Source: Rotaria macrura (taxonomy: Eukaryota > Rotifera > Eurotatoria > Philodinida > Philodinidae). From it: a stretch of 64,000 bases of DNA. The notes under the pieces were generated by a model. The model did not search any database, had not been told where the DNA came from, and was given only the letters and a program-made list of their open reading frames with translations. The DNA is taken from the NCBI GenBank assembly GCA_900239685.1, contig OENT01000749.1:1-64000 (forward strand). The letters run 5' to 3'. Numbering within the stretch: the stretch's first letter is position 1; each line of letters opens with the position of its first letter. Of this stretch, positions 40,731 to 50,353 are shown one piece after another. The position numbers and the translations under genes were made by a program.

Positions 40731-43263
40731 CGGATAGACAGAGTGAAATTATGATATTCAAGAAGCAGTTAGTGTAACTAGATAAAATGAAATCTGATTT
40801 TATATCCAAAGAGAAAATGGTTTGTTTGCTGAAGAAACGAAAGAGTATTATTTTCACACTCTTATAAGGAAAATTAAGACTTTCGTTTCAGTCAGCTTAA
40901 ATTGAATAAACAGATCTCGTACGAATGATGACTGGGCAAAAATAGCGAAGAATAAACCAATTGAAGTTGATTATTCAAGCGATGATAGAATTTTCATTTT
41001 TTTTTATTTAAGAATATAATAAGAAGACAACAATCTTTTCTCAGTAGGTATTAAGTTGCAAATGCTACGCGTGTAGCATAAACTTCATCGAGCATAAGAA
41101 ACGATCTCGAGAAACTATATATGAACTCAATACTTTTTGTGTTACTTATTGAAAATAGATCAATTTATAAACGAGTAAGAATTGTCAATCAATACTACAG
41201 ATACAAATCAACATTTTACGAATGTTCTGAAAATTGGTAAAAATAGAATTTAAAACAAACAAAATTCATCTTGAAGCGAGAAATTCGTTTCTTTAATTAT
41301 TAGGCCAATGAATGCAGTAATTCTTGAGGGCGTGTTTTAAACATTCAGGTTAATTTAAGGGTCTCATCTGATGATAGAAGAAGATCATGTGCTACAGTCA
41401 ATGCTACATGGATGCTCGTAGAAAATTAACAGAAAAGAATCATTCAACTAATATCGTTGTTTACTGCAGTAAAATGACAAGTCATCTTTCGTCATGTTAT
41501 TATTCTCTCTTCTGCAAAGACGAATGACAATTGTGTTGTAAAAATAAAACTGGCAGAAAATTTGAATTCCAATACACACTTATAAGTGCTCTTTTTTAAC
41601 GAATAAAAGTAATTATTGAACTTTTTTTCTCTTTCTCATCCAAAACAAAACAAAATAATTGCCATGGAAGTAATGTTACTATTTACAAGTTCTTAACATT
41701 CTTATTTTCAGTTCGAGAAAATAATGTATGCAACTAGACGTCGATAGAAACCTGTACTTTTTACTCGTGTTCTGCATAAGAAGCAAAGTTTGTTTTTATT
41801 TCTTGAACTTGCTAAGAAACACACTCAATATATTCCTAGAGTTTATTCGATCCGGCAGATTACTTATCTTAAATATGCAAACATTCACTTTTTATCATTT
41901 AATAAGCTGCATTCATGTCTAATGCAATATCATTGAATAGAATTCTTGTATTTGGTTCAAGTTGATAGAACGATCAAACTTATGTGCAAATATTTCAAAC
42001 AAATAACTTATTGAAGACTATAGTTTGCAGAGAATTTACACTTTTTCTTCGTTTGGCATAAATATGTAAATTGAACTCCAACGAAGAATTTCGTTGTATA
42101 ATCGAAATTGACATTTAACTCTAATAGTCAGTTGAATCAGCCCACCGTTTAGTTGCTATTGATCATGAATTAAAAACTAGATAAATCCATTATTCACATA
42201 GTCACTCTATCGATTTGTCATCATATAAAAAAGCAAAATTTCGCTAGTGTATTCTTATCTATATTTATAGCTTTTGATTTTAATATTGTCACCATAGACT
42301 CAACTAATTTATCAGGGGTTCGCTATTTAAAATAAGGTTATTGTTAAGGTATATCATAACTATTCACGTTCGCTCATATACACCTCATAGCAAGAAAATA
42401 GGCTCATACTCTCGAAATATTACGATAGTATTATTAAACAACCAACGATCATTGAGCTGGACTATCACTGATCTCTTGATACTCCCGATTCGATAGTCTA
42501 CATCTTGTAAGATGTGCCGATTGCGATAGAGTAAAAACGTACACTAAGCGGCATACTCTGAAGTCTCACACGTGTTGCTAAAATTTTGTTTTTTTTTTGT
42601 ATTTTCAACTGAATGCTACAATTCAATTTTTGGACTTCATAGGTGCCACAAAGATTCACTTTCAAATGAAAACATAAAAAAAACAAGGAAAAGGATTTTG
42701 TTACACGAGTTTGTTTAAATCGAGGCGTATTATCTTTCGAATATTCGAACACCAATCATTTGAACCAAATCTTATGAAAATAACTCAAGAGTCATAGAAT
42801 GTACTACGTAAAAGAGATAGTTAATCTTACTGCCTACGCTCGTATTTGCTTATTCCTACAAAGTAATAAATGCATTATTAGAATGAAAAATTAGTACAGT
42901 TTAATGAGTTTTTGATCCTTCCATCAATTAATCAATACGTATTGATAGAAATTAGACTGTTGAATTTGACAAAATGGTTTTTGTTGAAGTCGAAATTCAA
43001 TCGACTACTGTAACTTCGATGATAATTTTTAAATATAGGTTATAATTTCTGTTAACCTAGAACCAAATACGTTTAGTTTGATCACATCTATATATTATTC
43101 TGATGATATCTGTCTGTTGAGTTTTAGTTTTGTAAAAATCAACTTTTGTCATTTTTCGAACAAATATGCATCTTATTTTTAGAAATAATGTAATTTATTG
43201 ATTTTTTCAATTAAAACTATTCTTTAAAAATCATCCAAAGGCTTAATTACTTTTTCGGTCGCA
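40731..43263. other. Intergenic region between the divergent B-box paralogues
   Basis: 2.5 kb of AT-rich DNA holding both promoters. I see no remnant of a third paralogue and no clear inverted repeat that would explain the head-to-head arrangement. Short frames at 41728-41922 and 42498-42755 are unsupported. Confidence 0.5.
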
Positions 43264-44583
43264 ATGTCTGAGACATGTTCGATTGAGAAATGCACTCGTC
43301 CAGCATGTGGACTGTGTGATTGCTGTCAACAAAATCTTTGCTTACAACATTTAAATGTACACAACGAAGTACTTGTTGCTCAATTAAATCCACTGACAGA
43401 TGAAATTAATGTACTCGAAGATCGTCTAAAAAAGCTAAATATCCGACAGATCCTCGATGTCGAACATCGAAAGCTTGAACAATGGCGTGAAGATTGTCAA
43501 AAGAAGATTGACTGCTTATTTGATCAAAAATATCAAGAACTTGATCACTGTTTTGATACAACAGTTAATCAACGACGAGAAGAACTCAATCGAATACGCT
43601 CAAAAGTAATTGAATTCATCGATACACATGAAACAACTCGGCAAGATATCGATTCAACACTGTCAACCATACGTCAACTTGCAATAAAGATGACGAACAT
43701 CGAACAAACATGTGTTACGGTCAGTACACGTCCATTATTCATCGATGATACATTCGTTGTCATTAAGAAAGTAACAGGACAAGAGCTTGATCTATTATCA
43801 ACTATATCATCTACCTACAACACGATTCAGCGTCCTAATGGAAGTTTTCGACCTTTGGCTGTCAATGATCGACACTTACTGTTACATCAACAGCCAAATT
43901 TATGTTTATTAGATCGAGCAATGAACATATCGAAAAACGTTGTATGGTTGCACGGTCAAATTTTGGATATGTGCTGGTCAGCCACATTAGAAAGGTTCAT
44001 CATTCTTGGAAGGAATAACATCTTTGACATGGAACAAAATACAATGCTAGTACATATTGCGTACATACTAAAAGATCGAAGCTGGCTATCGTGTACATGT
44101 TGTGACACGGCTCTGTTTGCAAGTACAAACGAAGCAGCTTCAACAATTATAGAATTCACACTACTTCCGCACATAGAATTAAAAAGGGAGTGGAGTTCTC
44201 CCCTAACATGTCAGAAGGACGAAGTTATCAATTGTATTGTTTACCATAACGGAAATCTAGCTCTGATGATTAATAACACGGTCAAGAAATCTCTTCGCAT
44301 GGAATTGAGATTTGCTAAGACGCTCGAGCACCTTTGGACACTTCAACTTGATGGCAGATGCATCGAAAAACTGGCTTTTCGTTGTTGCTCGCTCCCTTAC
44401 GATGAATGGCTTATCGTCCACCATGGTAATGGAAATCTACTGCAAATTTCAGAAGATGGAAAACTAAAGAGAACAACTCCATACCTTCCGATTCCCTATC
44501 GTGCTATTGTGTTCGATATCAATACCGTTGCTGTATTAACTACGAATAATGTGAACTTCCATAAATTACACGTCAATGAATGA
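43264..44583 (+). CDS. B-box-like zinc finger/coiled-coil/propeller-like protein, paralogue B, intronless
   Basis: 439 residues in one exon, collinear with paralogue A along its whole length. The B-box half-site is CDCCQQNLCLQHLNVHN (residues 18-34), preceded by C5, C10 and C15. The coiled-coil part has heptads (EQWREDCQKKIDCLFDQKYQ, REELNRIRSKVIEFIDTHE). The propeller-like part keeps the phrases FRPLAVNDRHLLLHQQPNLC, MCWSATLERFIILGRNNIF, SSPLTCQKDEVINCIVYHNG and DEWLIVHHGNGNLLQISEDG. Conservation of the domain order with many substitutions spread along the protein suggests an old duplication under constraint rather than a recent copy or pseudogene. Neither copy has a frameshift. Confidence 0.85.
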   Translation: MSETCSIEKCTRPACGLCDCCQQNLCLQHLNVHNEVLVAQLNPLTDEINVLEDRLKKLNIRQILDVEHRKLEQWREDCQKKIDCLFDQKYQELDHCFDTTVNQRREELNRIRSKVIEFIDTHETTRQDIDSTLSTIRQLAIKMTNIEQTCVTVSTRPLFIDDTFVVIKKVTGQELDLLSTISSTYNTIQRPNGSFRPLAVNDRHLLLHQQPNLCLLDRAMNISKNVVWLHGQILDMCWSATLERFIILGRNNIFDMEQNTMLVHIAYILKDRSWLSCTCCDTALFASTNEAASTIIEFTLLPHIELKREWSSPLTCQKDEVINCIVYHNGNLALMINNTVKKSLRMELRFAKTLEHLWTLQLDGRCIEKLAFRCCSLPYDEWLIVHHGNGNLLQISEDGKLKRTTPYLPIPYRAIVFDINTVAVLTTNNVNFHKLHVNE

Positions 44584-45718
44584 ATGCATGATTTGGTTTC
44601 ATGACTTGTTTTACAGCTTCGATGAAAAATTCCGAATAGATTCATTGAAAGAATGTGTGTTGCTTAGTTGAATAGGCTACTGAATTCAGCCAGCGTGGTA
44701 TATTGAGCCTTCCTTTTGCTTTTGAAAATAAGCTATTAGAGTAAGTTCACTATTAATAAAAGAAAAATTGACGTATGATTGAAGATTCGAAATGTAATTC
44801 TGAGGTCGCACTCTGAAAAAAAGTTACACATGCTCTGGGTTAATAACGATCATAGACAGCGAGAAATCAAGTACAGATTTCTTCGAGTGGAATACAAAGT
44901 AACCACGAACTCATGATCGAGTTGTTTCAGATATGAATGGATTTTGTGACTAGTATACCAAACTACTTAAAGAAGTTCTTATGATTGAATATTGACTTGA
45001 AGTTATCTGTTGATCAGAGAACGCTTCGATTAGTTCAATCTGCTTTTGCTAACGTCTTCCACGAATGTTGCAGTCTTTCGCGTTCTCTCTGCTTGAAACG
45101 TATTATGAAATACGTGAGACATGATTGAAGCAGACGTAATGTATATGAACTAATGATTATAATTGAATCTGAATCATCTTTGTTGAAAATTGGAGTGTTA
45201 AGGAGAGAAACGACGATGGACTCAATACAAGAAAAATTCGATGAAAAATTATTTTTCAATTTTATGCGCACAAATACTAACATGAAAATTAAAAATTTCA
45301 ATACAGTTTCTTCAAAAAGTTAGCTAAAAACGACTTGAAGCACTCTTATCATTGTAAAACACCAACAATGGTAAAGAACGTTCGTTGAAGTTTAGTTAGC
45401 TCGCATATCTCATTAGATCACAAAAATCTCTAACAAACTATTTTGAAAGTTAGACCATCAGAAACTCGAAAAAAAGTACATCATATATTTTTATTTTGTA
45501 TCGTGCTCCTACCGCGGTTTTATAGCAAATAAAGTAAGGGAACATATGTGACATATGTGATTTACAGGAATGATATTTTGCAGGATTCTTTGATTTTATC
45601 TTTATAAATTAAAATCATTCACTTTGAATTTCAGGTATATGGATGCGAATTTAGGTAAAGCATGCAACCAGACAAAAACAGTATGTCCTCATGATTTTAC
45701 ACATGCAAAGTATACACT
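44584..45718. other. Spacer before the satellite region
   Basis: AT-rich, no gene supported. It marks the end of the native-looking gene block. Confidence 0.5.
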
Positions 45719-46265
45719 TCAATCACGCCCAAACTCACAATTTACACAAACGCAATAAAGACAACAGTAACTCCAAATATCCACTCCTACGCGAAGCCGC
45801 ACTCCCATATGAGCATTGTCAATGATATCCAAACTTACATCAAAATCCAAAGTCAAACTGATATCCACTAACAAGAACAAAGAAAATCCCATATCAACTT
45901 GCGCAACGAGAAGCATATTTACACCAGAGACCGAAACGGGACGGGGAGTCGGGGAGGGGAAGAAAAAAAGAAAGTAACATCGGGGTCGGGCGGGGAAGGA
46001 AAAAAAAATGAGCATGGTGAAAAGAGGGGCGGGGAGTGAAAAACTCCCCCATATCGGTCTCTGATTTACACCAAGCTCCATAAAAACTCTCACAGCAACT
46101 CCTCGAACTACAACAATGGAATAGCAAAAATCATCCACCAGACTCTCTGTCAAATTGATACGCACAACCTTACCATAAACCAAAACGAATCCTCTACAGA
46201 AACTAATCGATACGTATGAACACATGGACAACAAGAGACACACTCAGACCACAATCCTCAATTAC
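45719..46265. repeat. C/A-rich degenerate satellite
   Basis: The plus strand is strongly depleted in G and rich in CAAACTCACA-, ATCCACT- and CCAAA-like words, unlike the flanking AT-rich DNA. It looks like decayed CCCACA-type or minisatellite sequence. The long minus-strand frame across it is a by-product of the skew. A hAT-like element interrupts it at 45925-46063. Confidence 0.55.
45925..46063. mobile_element. hAT-type MITE with 8-bp target duplication, G-rich core
   Basis: A 139-bp element bounded by perfect 10-bp terminal inverted repeats CAGAGACCGA / TCGGTCTCTG. It is flanked by an exact 8-bp direct repeat ATTTACAC (45917-45924 and 46064-46071). The duplication fits the hAT preference nTnnnnAn, and CAGAG ends are usual in hAT elements such as hobo and Hermes. 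The core is G-rich, with four G-runs at 45938-45959 that fit a G-quadruplex. It has no coding capacity and would need a transposase in trans. Confidence 0.85.
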
Positions 46266-46640
46266 ACCCAGATTCACATTCAAACCTAGACCAACCTACC
46301 GCCAGAATCACAACCATATGTAATTACATTCATAACGACATCCATACTATCGCCTGTATCACACCCAGATTCACATTCAAACCTAGACCAACCTACCGCC
46401 AGAATCACAACCATATGTAATTACATTCATAACGACATCCATACTATCGCCTGTATCACACCCATACCGACACCCACACCCACACCCACACCCACACCCA
46501 CACCCACCCACACCCACACCCACACCCACCCACACACCCACACCCAGATTCACATTCAAACCTAGACCAACCTACACCCAGAATCACAACCATATGTAAT
46601 TATATCCATAACGACATCCATACTATCGCCCGTATCACAC
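46264..46640. repeat. 97-bp minisatellite, three units, interrupted by CCCACA tract
   Basis: Units start at about 46264, 46361 and 46540. Each reads CAGATTCACATTCAAACCTA ... CATCCATACTATCGCC, followed by GTATCACACCCA. The first two are nearly identical and abut at a 97-bp period. The third differs at several sites and follows a hexamer tract. The unit's own end contains CACACCCA, which suggests the unit and the hexamer expanded together. Confidence 0.9.
46471..46545. repeat. Telomere-like (CCCACA)n tract
   Basis: About twelve CCCACA units with a few CCCA slips. The complement is TGTGGG, which I recall as the bdelloid telomere repeat. The G-rich strand is the minus strand, pointing to a chromosome end on the left with its body to the right. 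A second shorter tract is at 46637-46680. Both lie inside the window, so they are interstitial. Confidence 0.85.
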
Positions 46641-46680
46641 CCACACCCACAACCAAACCCACACCCACACCCACACCCAA
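46637..46680. repeat. Second telomere-like (CCCACA)n tract
   Basis: Six to seven units, one altered to ACAACCAAA. It follows the third minisatellite unit and then fades into degenerate C-rich sequence up to about 46795. Confidence 0.8.
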
Positions 46681-46799
46681 AATATTCATAAACACCCACA
46701 GCCAGATCCAGAGTGTTACCCACACCCATGCACAGAGCCACGCCCCTACCACTGCGCACACCTCCCATCGAGACCCACAGGCACACTGTAAATGCTAGG

Positions 46800-47229
46800 A
46801 TAGAGTCACTCGTATAATAGAGATGAAATATTGTTTGCAGTAGGATTGTAGAATAAGGAGAAAAGTGTAAAATGTGCAACCAATCATATATACGGTGTTG
46901 AATTACAATAGTCTCGATTTATTTCGATTACTTTGATTCAGTTTCGTTATTTTTGATTAGGCACCTTAAGCCTAAACTAGCCATGCATTAAAGAACGAGC
47001 AAAATAATGAATATATATCCAACAGAAAAAACATCACATGTCGTGTGTTTTTCTCTTCAATTCAAGTAGTATGATCGGCTGATTGATTGAAGCCGAGTAT
47101 TTTTGTTATAAATATGGGTGCTTGTGCTATTTAGTAAGTCACTAAGAAATATCGTCAGTGGATTAATATTCTCGTCACTACATACAAATATTTCCTAACA
47201 ATATAAAAAGCTAATGTACGTATGTATAT
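46800..47229. other. Spacer between satellite and long-TIR element
   Basis: AT-rich, nothing recognised. Confidence 0.5.
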
Positions 47230-47238
47230 CTGAAACTG

Positions 47239-48009
47239 GAATGACTATCATTTACCCTAAATTCTGGTACCCTGAATGTATCCCTAAATTCAATCCACAT
47301 TTGTGGATAATGAAATCGAAAAAGTGAAAACTGGTAACAAAGTAGGGATTTTGATTTAGGGATTTTTATATTTATGGAATTTTTTACGAATTTCGTATTG
47401 AGCCCTTTTCGAATATTAGACGTATTATCATCAGAACTGTAAGAAGTCCCAGTCAAGGAATGGAACTGTTCGATTATTCAGTTGTCTATGAAAACTATGG
47501 ATCTNGTCACCAGATCTTCCGAGAAAAGCGTGAAGCTGGGCATCATATACTTTCGAGAAAACCGCAACTGAGCATCAGATCCTGCGAAAAGTATGGAAAC
47601 ATTCGCCGGTTCTCTTCGACAAATATCGAACTGGTCATCAGACGCTTTCAAAAATAAGCAACTGGTCACCAGATCCGCCGAAATAATAAACAACTAGACA
47701 TCAGATGCTTTCAAAAAGTATGCAACTGGTCACCAGATGTATGGCAACATTGTTCGCAAGTTCCAAATATTGATTTTAGATTATTGGGTGCCGTTAGTAA
47801 AGGAGAATGACTAGCGATACAATGTGTCTGCTATATTGTACTTTAGAAAAAAATCCCTAAATCAAAAAATCCCTAAATCAAAAAATCCCTAAATCAAAAT
47901 CCCTACTTGGTTACCAGTTTTCACTTTTTCGATTTCATTGTCCACGAATGTGGATTGAATTTAGGGATACATTTAGGGTACCAGAATTTAGGGTAAATGA
48001 TAACCTACC
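47239..48009. mobile_element. Non-autonomous long-TIR element, Mutator-like, with internal minisatellite
   Basis: A 771-bp element with inverted repeats of about 120-130 bp. From 47246 inwards the left arm TATCATTTACCCTAAATTCT is matched by the complement of the right arm ending at 48002, with only scattered differences. A perfect 9-bp direct repeat CTGAAACTG flanks the element (47230-47238 and 48010-48018). Long TIRs with a 9-bp target duplication are typical of Mutator-like elements, although the outermost seven bases of the two arms agree poorly. If only the matched arms are counted, a TA duplication as in Tc1/mariner is the alternative. The right arm carries three extra copies of a CCCTAAATC-type 16-mer. 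There are no coding frames of note, and an ambiguous base lies at 47505. Confidence 0.75.
47490..47752. repeat. 32-bp minisatellite inside the long-TIR element
   Basis: The phrase GGTCACCAGATC and variants recur at about 47506, 47538, 47570, 47633, 47664, 47696 and 47728, that is every 31-32 bases with one unit too diverged to see near 47602. The spacer side of each unit is a diverged TTTCGAAAAGTAAGCAACT phrase. Confidence 0.8.
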
Positions 48010-48042
48010 CTGAAACTGTACGTTCTGCAGCTCGCCCCATTG

Positions 48043-48422
48043 CACTCTAAAAAATAGAAGTACTTTCCTGAAACCCCTAAAAAGGTTCGGTATTTTTTTT
48101 AAAGGTTTCGTAGAGCAAACAAAGGTTTAGAAAAAAACTGCGAAACCTTTAGAGTTTCGTAGAAAAAAAACTGTGAAACTACTGAGGGGTAAGCAGAAAC
48201 TCTAAAGGTTTCGCATTTTCTTTCGAAACCTTTTTTTGCTCTATGAAACTTAAAAAAAACTTTCGTAGAAGAGGGTTCTGCCCGCGGGCACACGGGAAGA
48301 TCCTTTAAAAGTTTCGTAGAACTGAATAATCGTTTTTTAAGCATTTCTGGTCATTTGGATGCTATTTCAAATCTAACGAACCTATTTAGGGGGTTCAGGA
48401 AAGTACTTATTTTTTTAGAGTG
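48043..48422. mobile_element. Foldback/MITE element with CACTCTAAAAAA ends
   Basis: Ends CACTCTAAAAAATAGAAGTA and the inverted TACTTATTTTTTTAGAGTG, with arms of about 45 bp that continue into GAAAGTACTT and AACCCC-rich sequence. The centre is also palindromic (AAGGTTTCG and CGAAACCTT phrases repeated in both senses). No clear target duplication remains (left flank TG, right flank TA). The terminal motif matches the 55.4-kb foldback element, so the two appear related. Confidence 0.75.
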
Positions 48423-50353
48423 TACTACTAGAGAGGAAAATTTTTTCCGATAAGATAGGGCCATTTGTAATGAATGATGTTATTTTCTTACCATGAGTAT
48501 TATTCCAGGTGCCAAAAATGTTTCAAGATCCTTTACGAAATCTAAAATCGAGATTAACTACTGTAAAGTTAACTGCTTCAAACAGGATCCATTAGTTCAC
48601 GTTGTCAATCGTATTTGTGATCTTCATCTTAGAAATAGAGCTAGCCACGATCCTACTGTTAAATCATTCAAAGAACTTTGACGTCATGGAAAACCAAATA
48701 AGAGGCTTCATGAAAAATACATTCTCCATAATTTTGTGAGAAACGATGCTCTTTCATTCTAGGAACGACACCGTCCTTTTTCTCTGCTTCGTAATTAAAG
48801 ATAACGATAAATTACTCACTGATATCTAGAAAACAACGATGAATAAATCAGTTATATTTAAGAAAGACAGATAAATAGTTATATAAATCCTTATCTTCTG
48901 TGTTTTTTGAAGATGAATGTACTGGATACCTTAAAAAAGATGAACTAAGGCGCTTTTACAGTTTTACCGAATTAAGTTTACAACGATGCAAGTGCAGAAC
49001 CGAGGATTTGGTACCAAAGTCCGACTGGCACCCGGCTCTACTAAGTCACTGACCGAGTGACACTGGGTATCTGTATAACTCAAACCATTATCAAATAAAC
49101 AGAGGTACCCTTCGTCAGTCATTACAAGGTATATAGAGTTAGGAGAGCATTAGTTAACCATAAATACTAGTTATCTAGGTGCCACTTCGACTGAATATCT
49201 ATTTAACTGATCTATGATCCAATCCATAGTTAGCAACTTCATTATGTTATTACATTATGCTATCGAATCTTGATAACGGGTTAAGTTATATAGATACCCA
49301 GTCCAAATTGGGTACCCAGTTAAGTGCCACTGGCGCACTCCTACTCTTCATTGCGCTATCTCATATACAGCAACCCATTCTTTCTCTACTTTCTCTTTAA
49401 TTTCTAAAGTAATACAAAATGATCAACCCTAATTAAGTAAATAGTCGGTGAAGAATATCCTGCTGATAATGCTTCCACAAAGAACTTTTTCCCCTCCGCG
49501 AAATATTAATTGCTAGGCACTATGATGCCGTAGTTCTGCACTGGGCCACATATTGATTAGTTGTTGAGCTCAAACTTCACTATCACGAGTAATGTACTGA
49601 TCTTCAACAATCCAATTATAAACAATTATCAATGCACTCTCTGGCCAATAACATACTGAGTAAAATGCAATGTGTATGAGAACCCGACAGCAACTTTGAG
49701 TATTGAGATTTCCTTGAGAGCTGCCTGTTCGGTGTTACCAACGAGATCATAAAATGCAAACTGGTACAGATGCCACCATTCTTAAAAAGGGAGAGAGACG
49801 AAAGAAACCAACCAAGAAATGTAATCGTAGAAGCCATAATGGGTTGGACTTCACCAGGGTGAATAATGTCCTCGTCCCCTACCAAGTAAACATGGAAGAC
49901 TGTAAAACAAGGCCACTTGAAAGAAACAGCTGCACAGATAAAAATATAAAATGTACCTCGAGAACAAACAAATACACAACTTGAGTACTATGCAGATACA
50001 ATTCGTAAAAAACCGACGTACTGCTATAGTTTTTCATGTCATGAGTGAAAAAAGTTCGAATTCATTCACATGAAAATACAGGCCGAAGCGTAAGTTTATA
50101 TCGAATTTCATCTATGCAGTCCTAGCTGTAACTGTTTGTATGTTTGTGGAGTACTATTGGCACTTCTTCGTGCAAACCTCTACAACAGTCACACCGATGC
50201 TCATCCACCCTCACACCCATATTCAGAGGTAAACAGCTTTACCCTTTCGTTTTCATTCTCAAGCCTATCAAATGCCTGTAATAAATAATTCATCCATAAA
50301 CTACTTATGTAACTTTTAGCTTCGTTTTCAGAACTATTAAGTAACATAACAAT
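48423..50353. other. Spacer upstream of the ovothiol synthase, with a weak inverted repeat
   Basis: No gene supported; frames at 48493-48681 (+) and 49754-49984 (+) are polar and unmatched. A decayed inverted-repeat pair lies at 49061-49086 and 49278-49303. The remainder shows nothing distinct. The promoter of the synthase should lie just before 50354. Confidence 0.4.
49061..49303. repeat. Decayed inverted-repeat element
   Basis: CACTGGGTATCTGTATAACT at 49061 is mirrored by AGTTATATAGATACCCAGT ending at 49302, about 26 bp with few mismatches. Outer phrases GACTGGCAC and GTGCCACTGG extend the symmetry loosely. Ends and target duplication are unclear. Confidence 0.4.

Noticed and set aside
39414..44583. 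Head-to-head B-box pair as an assembly fold-back
   Set aside because: The two proteins differ at many positions and the intergenic DNA is not palindromic, so they are true paralogues.
45719..46243. 174-codon minus-strand frame over the C-rich satellite
   Set aside because: Strand skew and repeats remove stop codons on that strand. The predicted protein is repetitive and crosses a MITE and both of its target duplications.
46562..46879. 105-codon minus-strand frame with GCGCGC-type repeats
   Set aside because: It is a direct translation of the hexamer and minisatellite repeats, with no domain.
47490..47752. CRISPR-like regular spacing (about 32 bp) of GGTCACCAGATC phrases
   Set aside because: The whole unit repeats, with divergence spread over it. 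There are no unique spacers, no cas genes, and the array lies within a eukaryotic transposon.
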